NCBI GenBank assembly: GCA_039933635.1
Contig: JBDTNQ010000113.1
Location: 1 to 14,670 of the forward strand
Reading direction: 5' to 3'
DNA from: JBDTNQ01 sp039933635
GTDB lineage: Bacteria; Acidobacteriota; Vicinamibacteria; Vicinamibacterales; SCN-69-37
Length of the DNA: 14,670 nucleotides
The notes beneath the pieces were generated by a model. That model saw only the letters and a program-made list of their open reading frames with translations, was not told where the DNA came from and did no database searches. The position numbers and the translations under genes were made by a program. Positions 1-7,637 of the stretch are shown here, one piece after another. Every line of letters begins with the position of its first letter. Within the stretch, counting starts at the first letter, position 1.

Positions 1-2
1 CC

Positions 3-296
3 GAGGGCGAATTCGGAACCGTCGGGCGCAATTCGATGACCACGCCGCATCTGCAACAGATCGACGCGTCGTTCTCGAAGAACTTCCAGCTGTCGAATGG
101 CCACCGCCTTCAAGCCAGGATCGAAGTCTTCAACCTGTTCAACATTCCAGTGTGGGGTGCGCCAAACGGCAACATTCTGGCGGGTGCCGCATTCCCGGGC
201 GCGCCCGAGAACGCGGCGCATCAGGGCTTTGGTGTGATCACCTCGACGGCGCTCCCGATGCGGCAGATTCAGTTCGGACTGAAGTATTCGTTCTGA
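3..296 (+). CDS. TonB-dependent receptor, C-terminal end (partial, runs off left edge)
   Basis: This is the last ~97 codons of an outer-membrane beta-barrel receptor. The reading frame is open to the left edge, so the ATG at 36 is an internal methionine. The residues FGTVGRNS, then QIDASFSKNFQL and IEVFNLFNIPVWG, and a final strand QIQFGLKYSF ending in phenylalanine match the closing strands of the large Oar-like receptors (carboxypeptidase-regulatory-like N-terminal domain, usually about 1000 residues) that Acidobacteriota carry in many copies. The terminal Phe is the usual signal for outer-membrane insertion. Such receptors take up large substrates using energy from TonB. The plug and any N-terminal domain lie outside the window, so the substrate cannot be guessed. 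No neighbour within 400 bp downstream is clearly linked. Confidence 0.85.
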   Translation, partial: EGEFGTVGRNSMTTPHLQQIDASFSKNFQLSNGHRLQARIEVFNLFNIPVWGAPNGNILAGAAFPGAPENAAHQGFGVITSTALPMRQIQFGLKYSF

Positions 297-742
297 GCAG
301 GAAGGATCCTCACTGTGTGCCTCCGTTTCGTTTCCATTGAGATGCTCAGAAGGAATTGAGTCACCGCGGAAGGCCAGCTCAGGTTGCGGAGAAATCCTCG
401 AAGACGTTTTCGCCGGGTGTCGTTTTCGGTGTCATTCGATTCGCAGCAGCCGCAAAGAGCGCCTGGCGGGTCGTCGGCCACACGAGCCGTCGCTGGGGCG
501 AATCGGCTGAGAGTCGTCGCCACCCTATCGCGGTCTGGGCGCCGCGCGCGCGTATCGGTGCTAACGTACATTCGCGCGAGAACGTTCTGGGACCCGTCCT
601 CGTTCGAAGTCCTGGACAAATTCTTTGGGGCGTCGGATGATGGCGCCGCACCAAAGCTGCGCGATCCCTCGTTCGTCATTCGAGTCGCGGAAAGCGGCTG
701 TGGCATCGAGCGTCGGTTGAGCGAACCTTCTCGGAGGTCGGC
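297..742. other. 446-bp region without a convincing gene
   Basis: No recognisable protein or RNA gene was found. One open frame on the plus strand (384-746) would end in an ATGA overlap with the cupin start. Its product is Arg/Ser-rich, resembles nothing I recognise and has no ribosome binding site before its ATG, so I do not call it. A TGC-TAACGT extended -10-like element lies at 559-567, about 175 bp before the cupin. It could start a long 5' leader. No T-tract terminator was seen after the receptor gene. Confidence 0.5.
733..737 (+). promoter_or_regulatory. Ribosome binding site of the cupin gene
   Basis: GGAGG five bases before the ATG at 743. It fixes this start for the cupin gene. Confidence 0.75.
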
Positions 743-1312
743 ATGATCAGCCTGGGTCTGGGACGTCGCGCGTTCGTGGAAACGCTAGTCGCGTTTCCGT
801 TCGGAACAGCCGCTCTATTGGCCCAAACGTCGCCACCGCCCGTTGGAAAGGTGGCTGCCGGATCTGGGCGAGCGAACGACATCATCAAGCTGCCGGGCGG
901 CGACCGCATTCACGTCAAGGTCGCGACGCAAGACAGCGCTGGCGCGCTCTTCATGACCGAGCAGCCGATCGAGCGCCGTGGATCCGGTCCACCTAAGCAC
1001 TACCACGAAGAGCAAGACGAGTGGTTCTATTGCCTCGCAGGCGAATACGTCGTCGAAATCGGCGATCAGCGGTTTCGATTGGGCCCAGGCGATTCGGTCC
1101 TTGGGCCTCGACGCGTTCCACACGCGTTTGTCTATGACGGAGCGGGGCCCGGACGAATCCTTATCGGATTCACGCCCGCGGGACGCATCGAGCAGTTCTT
1201 TCGTGACCTCGAAAGACGGGGCGAGTACTTCGGCAATGGCTCAGCGGAGGACAAGGAGCTGGTGCACCGGCTGTATGGCATCGTGAATGTTGGACCGCCC
1301 CTGAAACTGTGA
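743..1312 (+). CDS. Exported single-domain cupin protein
   Basis: A 189-residue protein with one cupin barrel. The first ~30 residues read as a Tat-type signal (GRRAFVE at 7-13, hydrophobic stretch, then LLAQTS). Cupin motif 1 spans residues 82-100 with metal ligands H86, H88 and E93 and G100. Motif 2 starts at G116-D117 and supplies H127 (PHAF). The three-His-one-Glu set suggests a bound divalent metal, as in quercetinase-like dioxygenases and small sugar- or polyketide-binding cupins. The substrate cannot be read from sequence. A GGAGG site five bases upstream supports the start. The nearest plus-strand gene (SnoaL-like, 1453) is 140 bp away and has its own promoter-like element, so co-transcription is uncertain. 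The cupin fold is secure; catalytic function is not. Confidence 0.88.
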   Translation: MISLGLGRRAFVETLVAFPFGTAALLAQTSPPPVGKVAAGSGRANDIIKLPGGDRIHVKVATQDSAGALFMTEQPIERRGSGPPKHYHEEQDEWFYCLAGEYVVEIGDQRFRLGPGDSVLGPRRVPHAFVYDGAGPGRILIGFTPAGRIEQFFRDLERRGEYFGNGSAEDKELVHRLYGIVNVGPPLKL

Positions 1313-1320
1313 GCGACACG

Positions 1321-1346
1321 GGCGATCGTTGGGGCTGGAGATCGCC
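1321..1346 (+). terminator. Possible hairpin after the cupin gene
   Basis: A perfect 7-bp inverted repeat, GGCGATC (1321-1327) and GATCGCC (1340-1346), with a 12-base loop, lies 8 bases after the cupin stop codon. There is no T-run behind it, so it is not a classical intrinsic terminator. It may limit 3' decay or read-through. Confidence 0.3.
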
Positions 1347-1398
1347 TGACTTCACCGGCGGTTCAGCAAGGCGCGCGCCGAGAAGACCGCAATCGCCG

Positions 1399-1407
1399 TG
1401 CTAGCAT
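1399..1407 (+). promoter_or_regulatory. Extended -10 promoter-like element of the SnoaL-like gene
   Basis: TGC-TAGCAT matches the extended -10 pattern TGn-TAnnAT, 45 bases before the start codon at 1453. No good -35 box is seen at 16-18 bp. The same kind of element precedes other genes in this window. Confidence 0.4.
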
Positions 1408-1452
1408 CACGCGACTCATGCCTCAGCGAAGCGCAACATCAGGAGCCGCACC

Positions 1453-1845
1453 ATGTCAGCGTTAGAAACGATCGAAGCCGCGTACGCGGCATTCGGCAAA
1501 AACGATCCTTCCGTGCTGTTTGCGGCCATGGATTCACACATCAGTTGGAACGAAGCCGAGGGCAATCCGCTTGCGGATCGCAATCCCTATGTCGGTCCGC
1601 AGGCCGTGGGCGAGGGTGTGTTCGCGCGGCTGATGGCGGGGATCGATGGCTTCATTGTGGCGCCCGACACGTTCATTGACGGCGGCGACCGTATCGTGGT
1701 CCTCGGCCGCTATGGCGGGACGATGAAAGATGGCGGCGCCACCCTCGACTCGCCGTTTTGTCACGTGTACCGGTTTCACGGTGACAAGATCGTGACGTTC
1801 CAGCAGTACACCGACACCGCACAGTGGGCGCGGTTGATGGCATAG
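1453..1845 (+). CDS. SnoaL-like / NTF2-fold protein
   Basis: A 130-residue cytoplasmic protein of the SnoaL-like (ketosteroid-isomerase-like) branch of the NTF2 fold. The layout is typical: an N-terminal helix pair (ETIEAAYAAFGKNDPSVLFA), the strand-turn HISWNEAEG at 29-37, and C-terminal beta strands IVVLGRYGG, FCHVYRFHGDKIVTFQQYTD. The ending, where a strand is followed by 'KIVTFQQYTDTAQW', is characteristic of the family. Members include isomerases, cyclases, epoxide hydrolases and many proteins with no known reaction, so no activity is assigned. AGGAG (1441-1445) seven bases before the ATG supports the start. The gene converges on the HUMPS-fold gene with a 36-bp gap and no clear shared terminator. 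No signal peptide is seen. Confidence 0.85.
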   Translation: MSALETIEAAYAAFGKNDPSVLFAAMDSHISWNEAEGNPLADRNPYVGPQAVGEGVFARLMAGIDGFIVAPDTFIDGGDRIVVLGRYGGTMKDGGATLDSPFCHVYRFHGDKIVTFQQYTDTAQWARLMA

Positions 1846-1881
1846 CACGCCGCGCGCAACGCGACGTTCGGCGCGACGGAC

Positions 1882-2790
1882 TCAGGCGCCAGAGACGCCG
1901 GCGATGAAATCGGCGACGTGGCGCTCGATCTGGGCCGGCGGCACGTCGTAGCGGGCGACGGAGTCGGGCAGACCGAGATTGCCGCTGATGACGAACGCGC
2001 GCAATCCGGCGCCGGCCAGGCGTTTCGCCTGCGCGACGCTGAGCCCTCCGACCACCTGTACTGGGGCAGTACTCCCGACCCGCGCGAAGACGGCGCGAGC
2101 CACGTCACCGAGATAGTCGCTGTCGATCAGTGTCTGGTTGACGCGTCGGGCGTCGGACTGGAGGTGAATCCCGACAGCGTCCACACCCGCCTCGAGCATG
2201 CGAAGCGCGACATCGACGGCCTGCGCGGCCGGGCCCTGATGCGGCACCATGATGTCGGAAAAGACGAGCCGCGGCAGTTCGGGTCCGGCGCGCCTGAACT
2301 CGTCGCGCACGGCGCAGATCGCCTTCGCCGTATCCACACCGGCGAGCGCGAGGAAATCAACGATGTTGCCGCCGCCCGCATAGACGGCGCGGGCCTCGAA
2401 GGCACCGCCATCCATGGTTTTCATGTCGGCCAGCAGCAGCGCGTCGGGGAACCGCCGACGGAAGGCTGGCACGACGTTCGAGACACCCTGGTTCTTCAGT
2501 AGCGGCGTCCCCATTTCGATGATGTGGACTCCGCCCGCCAACGCGGCAGCGGCAACCGCGAGACCCAGGTCGACGGTGGCCACGTCGACCGAAATCTGGA
2601 ACATGAAGCGGGTTCGGAGTCGATCGACAACGCGGGCAGAGGCCGGGTGGATCTCCGTCGCCACCTGTTGCGCCCAGACTTCGTGGGGTCGCAACATCTC
2701 GAAGATGGCGCCGCCGGTCAGCCCGCCCAAGGCGAACCTGCCCGCGCCGTCGAGGAACGATCGCCGGTCGAAGGCCTTCTTGCGCTCCAT
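1882..2790 (-). CDS. Tat-exported HPS/KGPDC (HUMPS)-fold protein
   Basis: A 302-residue protein. Residues 1-42 are a twin-arginine signal: FDRRSFLDG, a Gly/Ala-rich hydrophobic stretch and a cleavage-like VWAQQ. The rest is a complete TIM barrel of the orotidine-5'-phosphate decarboxylase superfamily, closest by eye to 3-hexulose-6-phosphate synthase and 3-keto-L-gulonate-6-phosphate decarboxylase. The landmarks are FQISVDV (64-70), IIEMGTPLLKNQG (from 90) and LADMKTMDGG, the DxKxxD signature at D122, K124 and D127. Further on are a GIHLQSD segment with the family's late histidine and a VVGGLS...FVISGNL phosphate-site region. All key residues appear present, so activity is plausible, but the known substrates are cytosolic sugar phosphates and export is unexpected. 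The start at 2790 is chosen over an ATG at 2889 because AAGGAG stands eight bases upstream. The aldo/keto reductase gene ends 124 bp upstream. Confidence 0.85.
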   Translation of the reverse strand: MERKKAFDRRSFLDGAGRFALGGLTGGAIFEMLRPHEVWAQQVATEIHPASARVVDRLRTRFMFQISVDVATVDLGLAVAAAALAGGVHIIEMGTPLLKNQGVSNVVPAFRRRFPDALLLADMKTMDGGAFEARAVYAGGGNIVDFLALAGVDTAKAICAVRDEFRRAGPELPRLVFSDIMVPHQGPAAQAVDVALRMLEAGVDAVGIHLQSDARRVNQTLIDSDYLGDVARAVFARVGSTAPVQVVGGLSVAQAKRLAGAGLRAFVISGNLGLPDSVARYDVPPAQIERHVADFIAGVSGA

Positions 2791-2798
2791 GGTCGCAG

Positions 2799-2804
2799 CT
2801 CCTT
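2799..2804 (-). promoter_or_regulatory. Ribosome binding site fixing the start of the HUMPS-fold gene
   Basis: AAGGAG on the minus strand, eight bases before the ATG at 2790. It argues for the start that begins with the Tat signal and against the longer ATG frame at 2889. Confidence 0.75.
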
Positions 2805-2914
2805 GAGGATGGAGCCCAATGTTAGCGCCGAACCCGGAACTTCGAGCGGCGAAAACCTTCCGTGCGCGGCATCGCCGCTGGCGACCCATGGGAGGTGCTG
2901 GCGGTGGCGCACGG

Positions 2915-3910
2915 TCAGAGACCCGTCATCTTCTCGATGGCGTCAGGATAGCGTGCGCCGTGCACCGTGATCTTTGACGCCGATTCCTCGATCTCGTTCA
3001 GGTCGTCTCGAGTCAGCACGATGGCCGCTGCGCCGATGTTCTCCTCGAGCCGGTGCAGTTTCGTCGTGCCGGGAATCGGCGCGATCCACGGCTTCTGCGC
3101 CAGCACCCAGGCCAGTGCGATTTGCGCCGGTGTCGCTCCCTTGCGCTGACCGATGGCGGCCAGCAGGTCCACGATTGCCTGGTTCGCCTTGCGGGCTTCC
3201 GGCGTGAAGCGCGGAAGAGAGGCTCTGAAGTCGTTGCTCGCGAGGGTCGTGTTCTCGGTGATCGCGCCGGTGAGGAAACCCTTACCGAGAGGGCTGAATG
3301 GAACGAACCCGATGCCGAGTTCCTCGAGTGTCGGCAGGATGTCCCGCTCGTGTTGCCGTGTCCACAAAGAGTATTCGCTCTGAACCGCCGTGACCGGCAG
3401 AACGGCGTTCGCCCGCCGGATTGTCTGCGCGCCGGCCTCGGAGAGGCCGAAATGCTTCACCTTGCCGGCCTGGATAAGCTCCTTCACGGCACCCGCGACG
3501 TCTTCGATCGGTACGTTCGGGTCCACGCGATGTTGATAGAGCAGGTCGATCGTGTCGGTCCGAAGCCGCTTGAGCGAGCCGTCGACGGCCTTCTTGATTT
3601 GCACGGGCTGACTGTTCGGGCCCACGAAGCCCGGGCTGCCGTCCGGCTTCATCTCGAAGCCGAACTTCGTGGCGATGACCACCTGACTGCGCACAGGCTC
3701 GAGCGCCTCGCCGACGAGGTCCTCATTCGTGTACGGGCCATAGACCTCGGCCGTGTCGAAGAACGTGACTCCCCCTTCGACGGCCTTCCGGATCAGCGTA
3801 ATCATCTCCTGACGGTCCGCGGGAGGGCCGTAAGAAAAGCTCATGCCCATGCAGCCCAGGCCCATGGCTGACACTTCCAGGTTATTCGTACCGAGTCTGC
3901 GTTTTTGCAT
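2915..3910 (-). CDS. Aldo/keto reductase
   Basis: A 331-residue cytoplasmic NADPH-dependent aldo/keto reductase, full length for the family. The start KRRLGTNNLEVSAMGLGCMGMS is the hallmark of the YajO/Tas-like and AKR13-like group. The catalytic tetrad is visible as D52, Y57 (FDTAEVYG), K82 (ATKFGF) and H127 (YQHRVDP). The cofactor region SEYSLW...FSPLGKGFLTG and the late IPGTTKLHRLEEN segment are intact. Enzymes of this type reduce aldehydes or ketones, including sugar aldehydes and quinone-like compounds; the substrate is not predictable. GAGGGA five bases before the ATG supports the start. The stop of a decayed ORF lies only 17 bases upstream, and the HUMPS-fold gene follows after 124 bp in the same direction. 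Confidence 0.95.
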   Translation of the reverse strand: MQKRRLGTNNLEVSAMGLGCMGMSFSYGPPADRQEMITLIRKAVEGGVTFFDTAEVYGPYTNEDLVGEALEPVRSQVVIATKFGFEMKPDGSPGFVGPNSQPVQIKKAVDGSLKRLRTDTIDLLYQHRVDPNVPIEDVAGAVKELIQAGKVKHFGLSEAGAQTIRRANAVLPVTAVQSEYSLWTRQHERDILPTLEELGIGFVPFSPLGKGFLTGAITENTTLASNDFRASLPRFTPEARKANQAIVDLLAAIGQRKGATPAQIALAWVLAQKPWIAPIPGTTKLHRLEENIGAAAIVLTRDDLNEIEESASKITVHGARYPDAIEKMTGL

Positions 3911-3927
3911 GGAGTTCCCTCAGGCGG

Positions 3928-4269
3928 TCATCCCGGGGAGTCGTTCTCGTGCCGCCCTGTGCCTTCAGAGTATCGAGCCCGCACCCGCTTGAGTAGAGGG
4001 CAGAATCGGCCGACTGGGAGAGTCGACGTCGCAACCGGCCGCGCTCTCTCACTGATCGAAACGCTTCGGCAGCAGTAACGCCTGGCCTTCGCCTTCACGC
4101 CCGTCGTGCACACCGCGGGAACCTCATCGTCATTCTGTTGTCGCGCGGCCGGCAGCGACTTGCGGAAACGATCGAACGCGGCGACATCACCAGCCCGATA
4201 CAGCCGGAGTAGATCCTTGGCCTGACGCTTCAGGTGATCAAAGTTGGGACGAGCGGGGAGAACGGGCAT
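3928..4269 (-). pseudogene. Truncated N-terminus of an ankyrin-type protein
   Basis: The first ~48 codons look like a real gene. MPVLPARPNFDHLKRQAKDL and the following LLRLYRAGDVAAFDRFR are the standard N-terminal helix pair of acidobacterial ankyrin-repeat and related uncharacterised proteins. After NDDEV the frame turns into Arg/Cys-rich sequence with no similarity to the family, lacking the expected 'AREHGFASW' helix and any ankyrin repeats. It stops after 113 codons. A GGAGG site six bases before the ATG is intact. The most likely explanation is a gene that lost its body by deletion or frameshift, leaving its start next to the aldo/keto reductase. An alternative is a short functional helical protein. 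A longer open frame reaching 4392 has no supporting start signal. Confidence 0.6.
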
Positions 4270-4275
4270 TGCGAA

Positions 4276-4280
4276 CCTCC
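4276..4280 (-). promoter_or_regulatory. Intact ribosome binding site of the truncated ankyrin-type ORF
   Basis: GGAGG on the minus strand, six bases before the ATG at 4269. It picks this start over the upstream end of the open frame at 4392. Confidence 0.7.
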
Positions 4281-4458
4281 ATGCATGTCGATGCCGAAGG
4301 TCCGCAATACCGGCTGCATAAAGGTGTGGCGACAGACGATCGCGACGGCAAGTGGGTTCAACCCTTCCCGCGGACCCGGGGGCGGCTTGCACCGCACCGC
4401 GACATCGTATGACCGACGCGCTCGTCTGGCAAGTCGGCGGCTGCGCCAGTGAAGGCGT

Positions 4459-6639
4459 CTAGAACCGCTTCGAAAGCTGAACGGCGATATTCCGGCCTCG
4501 GGGATGGTACACGCCGTTATTGATGACCATCCCGACCGGACTCGTGTTGTCGAACAAGTTCGTCACCGTGACGCGCCCATCGAAACCGCCGCGCACGTTC
4601 TTCGCGAGATATGACACGTCCACATCGATCTCGCCGGGCAGGAGGACGTACGCGCCGGGTTGAGGGGCGTCGAAGGGCGCAACGATATTCATGCCGCGCC
4701 AGCCTCGGACGTTCGCATTGATCGAGTGGCGGGAGCGAAAGATGAAGTCCCCACCCAGGTTCCAGATGTGGTGGGGGTAGTTCAACCACTCCCGGTCGGC
4801 GTTCGTCAGGGCGCCGTCCAGCAACTGCGTCACGCCATTGACGTCGACGCCGGTTGGAATCGTTCGAAGGTATCCGCGCGCGAGCGAGTAGTTGCCCGTC
4901 AACGCAACTTTGTCGTTGAAGAAATATCGCGCTTCCAGCTCCGCACCCCGCGAAGAAGCATTGCCCATGTCCCGATAGCCCAGGTCGAGCTTCGTCTCCC
5001 AGCTGATGAAGTTGTCGACGCCCATATGGAACAGCGTGGCCGCCAGGTAGTTACGGTTCCTGGTGAACGTCATCTGCAGGTCGTGTGACCGCACGCCCTC
5101 CCCGCGATCCACGACGTTCACGTCTTCGATGGTTTTGGACGGGGATCGGTAGAACTTGCCGCCGGACTTGGAATAGGCGGCGTTGGGCCGCAGGTAGCCG
5201 GTGTTAAAGACGTACTTGATCGTCAGCGCATCCGAGAGCGAGTGGATGATGCCGGCCCGTGGCAGCGTCACCGTTCGTCGCTCGCGCCAGTCGTTGTAGT
5301 CCACGCGAACGCCCGCGAACAGATCGGTCCGGCCGCGGTTCACGCGCACCCGGTCCTCCGCATAGACGGCGATGTTGTTATCGATGCCCGAGGGCACGTC
5401 GACAACGGGCACCTGCTCTTCGCCCGGACCGGGCACGGTGGGCAGATTTGTTGTCGTATCGAAACGGAACCCACGATTCGGCCCCGCGATGGTGTGAACG
5501 TATTTCGTACCCAACTGCAGCGTGTGGGTCTTGGTGATCTGGTACGTGGCCGTCCCCTCCGCACCCGCCGCGAGCTCCTCGCGGCTTTGATCCTCGATCC
5601 ATCGCGTGTCGAGATTCGTCGCCGATGGATCGGGGGCGAGCGGAAAGCGATTCTGCAGAAGCATGTCGCCGTACAGCGTGTAGTGGATCTTCAGGCGCTC
5701 GCCATAGGACTGCGTCGTTTGGTAGTCGAGATAGGCCTTGCGCATCCGCAGTTCCGAGCCGGGTCGGATGCCTCCTGACGGATCGTACGACCACGAGTCC
5801 CATGGATACGGCACGCTGGTCTCTGCCACGCGCGCCAGAATCTGCTGATGCTCGCCCTGTTTGAGCTTCAGGTAGAGCTCGAACCCCGGATACTGCGCGT
5901 CGAGCTTTGGCCACAGATTGGTCGCGGCACCCCACGGAAATTTCACGTTCGGCCCAACGGGCGCGTTGTACCCGTCCGCGCGCCAGGCGCTGATGGAAAG
6001 TAGCCCGTGGGCGTCACCCATCGCGATGTCTTTCAGGAGCGTGACGGTCGCGAGTGCGTCGCCGGTGGCGTATCCGACCGAAGCGAGAACGGATCGATCG
6101 CCCTCGAGCCGGTCCTTGGTGACGACGTTGATGATGGCGTGCGCCGCGCTGGCGCCCCACTGTACCGAACCGGGTCCGCGAATGATCTCGATGCGGTCCA
6201 CCTTGTCCAGCACCGGCATCTGATCCTGCTGCTGGTAGCCGTGCGACACGATGCTGTTCTGGGGATGGCCGTCGATCAGCAACAGGATGTGGTCGTTGCC
6301 GTCGGCGACCAGGCCGCGGGCGCCGACGAGCTGCCACGTGGCCTGACTCGTCGGAAAGAAGCCGGGAACCCTGGCGAGGACGTCATAGACGGTGCGAAAG
6401 CCGGCCCGCTCGATGTCGCGGGCCGTCACCACGCTGATGGTGGAAGTCGAGCGAGTCAGCTGTTCCTCGACCCGCGAGGCGGTCACGACGTCCATCTTCA
6501 TCAAATCTTCAAGAGACAGATCGAAGAGAGCCGTGGCCGCGGACTGTTGCGAGGCACGGACCGATGCGCTGAACGCCAACAATGATGCGCAAAGCGCAAC
6601 GCATCCGAGGACATGGTGAAGACGCCGGGTGTCGTGCAC
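4459..6639 (-). CDS. TonB-dependent outer-membrane receptor
   Basis: A 726-residue receptor, the size of the siderophore/cobalamin class rather than the ~1000-residue Oar-like class at the left edge. A Sec signal peptide covers residues 1-29 (hydrophobic core LGCVALCASLLAFSA, cleavage near VRA-SQQ). The leader LFDLSLEDLMKMDVVTASR (38-56) is typical of this subgroup and contains the likely TonB box around 50-56. The plug domain spans about 60-175 with the signature VDRIEIIRGPGSVQWGASAA followed by INVVTK. The remainder is barrel, ending VQLSKRF with terminal Phe. The start codon is GTG at 6639 with a weak ribosome site, so a slightly different start is possible. It lies 82 bp after the SGNH esterase gene on the same strand and may share its transcript. 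The substrate is unknown; the neighbours suggest plant-derived oligosaccharides or aromatics (inference). Confidence 0.95.
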   Translation of the reverse strand: MHDTRRLHHVLGCVALCASLLAFSASVRASQQSAATALFDLSLEDLMKMDVVTASRVEEQLTRSTSTISVVTARDIERAGFRTVYDVLARVPGFFPTSQATWQLVGARGLVADGNDHILLLIDGHPQNSIVSHGYQQQDQMPVLDKVDRIEIIRGPGSVQWGASAAHAIINVVTKDRLEGDRSVLASVGYATGDALATVTLLKDIAMGDAHGLLSISAWRADGYNAPVGPNVKFPWGAATNLWPKLDAQYPGFELYLKLKQGEHQQILARVAETSVPYPWDSWSYDPSGGIRPGSELRMRKAYLDYQTTQSYGERLKIHYTLYGDMLLQNRFPLAPDPSATNLDTRWIEDQSREELAAGAEGTATYQITKTHTLQLGTKYVHTIAGPNRGFRFDTTTNLPTVPGPGEEQVPVVDVPSGIDNNIAVYAEDRVRVNRGRTDLFAGVRVDYNDWRERRTVTLPRAGIIHSLSDALTIKYVFNTGYLRPNAAYSKSGGKFYRSPSKTIEDVNVVDRGEGVRSHDLQMTFTRNRNYLAATLFHMGVDNFISWETKLDLGYRDMGNASSRGAELEARYFFNDKVALTGNYSLARGYLRTIPTGVDVNGVTQLLDGALTNADREWLNYPHHIWNLGGDFIFRSRHSINANVRGWRGMNIVAPFDAPQPGAYVLLPGEIDVDVSYLAKNVRGGFDGRVTVTNLFDNTSPVGMVINNGVYHPRGRNIAVQLSKRF

Positions 6640-6721
6640 AATGCCCGACGATACCTGCCACGGGTCGACGGGCTCTGTTCACAACCGCACAGGGCCGACG
6701 CGGGCGTCCGGCCTCTGCCGC

Positions 6722-7615
6722 CTACTGCTGTCGTGCGGCCGGCGGCGGAGCCGCTGCTCCCCGTGCGGCGGCACTCGGGTCGCCGGTCGGTGGAGGAGCG
6801 GTATCCGTCGCTGCTGGCGGTCCGAGGATCTCGGTGAAAATCGGCTTCAGCGCGTCGGCCCAGATTTGATAGCCCTTGAGTGACGGGTGCAGTCTGTCCG
6901 GATTGAGGACACCCTCGAACACCCTGCCGTCCGCATCAGCCAATTGCGCGTTGACGTCGACAAAGCGGATGGTCTTGCCGTCGGCCATCGACGCCAGGTT
7001 GCGGTTGATGGCGTTGATCGTCGGCATGACGGCGATGTTGTCGTTGCGGGGAAAGATCGCCGTGAGGACGATCGTCACCGCAGGGGCCTTCTCGCGCATC
7101 AGGTCGACAATCGCGCGCAGGCCGCGCGTGATGTCCGCGACCTTGGCGTCACTCCCGGGCTGCGTCCCGACGTTGTTCGTACCGCCCAGGAACACGATGA
7201 TCTTCGGGTGCACGCCATCGAGTTCGCCGTGCTGAAGCCGCCACAGGATGTTCTGCGTGCGGTCTGCGCCCCAGCCGAAATCCGCGGCGTTCCAGCCCCA
7301 GAAGTTCTGCGTCCAGTTCGCCAGAAAAAGCGGATAGTCCGTGGCGCCCCAGCGGCGGACGATCGAATCTCCTTCGAAGTAGATATCGATCCGGCCCTGC
7401 GTCTTCTTCTCGAGCAACTGCAGGTGTGCCAGTTGTGAGTTCTGATCCACGCGGGGCTGGGCCTGGTCCGCGGGCACCTGAGGCAAAATCTGGATCCCGG
7501 TCCCCGGGTTCGTGCGGGGCTCGGTCGAAGGCAACGGGGCGCTCTGTGCCTCGCACCACATCGGTGCGAAGGCCAGAACTCCCGAGATGATCAGCAAGGA
7601 GATGAAACGACGCAC
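6722..7615 (-). CDS. Secreted SGNH/GDSL-type esterase
   Basis: A 297-residue hydrolase with a Sec signal (MRRFISLLIISGVLAFAPMW, cleavage near CEA-QS). SGNH blocks are in order: block I EGDSIVRRWG with nucleophile S84, block II Gly in FGWGADRTQN near 115, block III GGTNN with N147/N148, and block V NPDRLHPS with D240 and H243. This resembles the PAF-acetylhydrolase-like branch common in soil bacteria, which removes acyl groups from carbohydrates or lipids. The last ~35 residues are a Pro/Ala/Gly-rich tail without predicted fold. A GTG start at 7615 is chosen because AAGGGAG precedes it by five bases and it opens directly on the signal peptide. The frame continues to 7723, but that would overlap the esterase gene upstream. 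The gap to that gene is 22 bp, so the two are probably one transcript. Confidence 0.93.
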   Translation of the reverse strand: MRRFISLLIISGVLAFAPMWCEAQSAPLPSTEPRTNPGTGIQILPQVPADQAQPRVDQNSQLAHLQLLEKKTQGRIDIYFEGDSIVRRWGATDYPLFLANWTQNFWGWNAADFGWGADRTQNILWRLQHGELDGVHPKIIVFLGGTNNVGTQPGSDAKVADITRGLRAIVDLMREKAPAVTIVLTAIFPRNDNIAVMPTINAINRNLASMADGKTIRFVDVNAQLADADGRVFEGVLNPDRLHPSLKGYQIWADALKPIFTEILGPPAATDTAPPPTGDPSAAARGAAAPPPAARQQ

Positions 7616-7620
7616 GTGCT

Positions 7621-7627
7621 CTCCCTT
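7621..7627 (-). promoter_or_regulatory. Ribosome binding site for the GTG start of the SGNH esterase
   Basis: AAGGGAG on the minus strand, five bases before GTG at 7615, inside the 22-bp gap after the CE15-like gene. It decides the start. Confidence 0.7.
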
Positions 7628-7637
7628 GTCCGTACCC

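Noticed and set aside
1846..1881. Bidirectional terminator between the convergent SnoaL-like and HUMPS-fold genes
   Set aside because: Only a 5-bp GC stem can be drawn and there is no T-run on either strand.
2791..2889. Upstream ATG extension of the HUMPS-fold gene by 33 codons
   Set aside because: The added residues are Arg-rich and would bury the Tat signal; the AAGGAG site sits in front of the inner ATG at 2790.
3053..3871. 272-codon plus-strand open frame
   Set aside because: Fully antisense to the aldo/keto reductase, whose catalytic tetrad is intact; composition is typical of a shadow frame.
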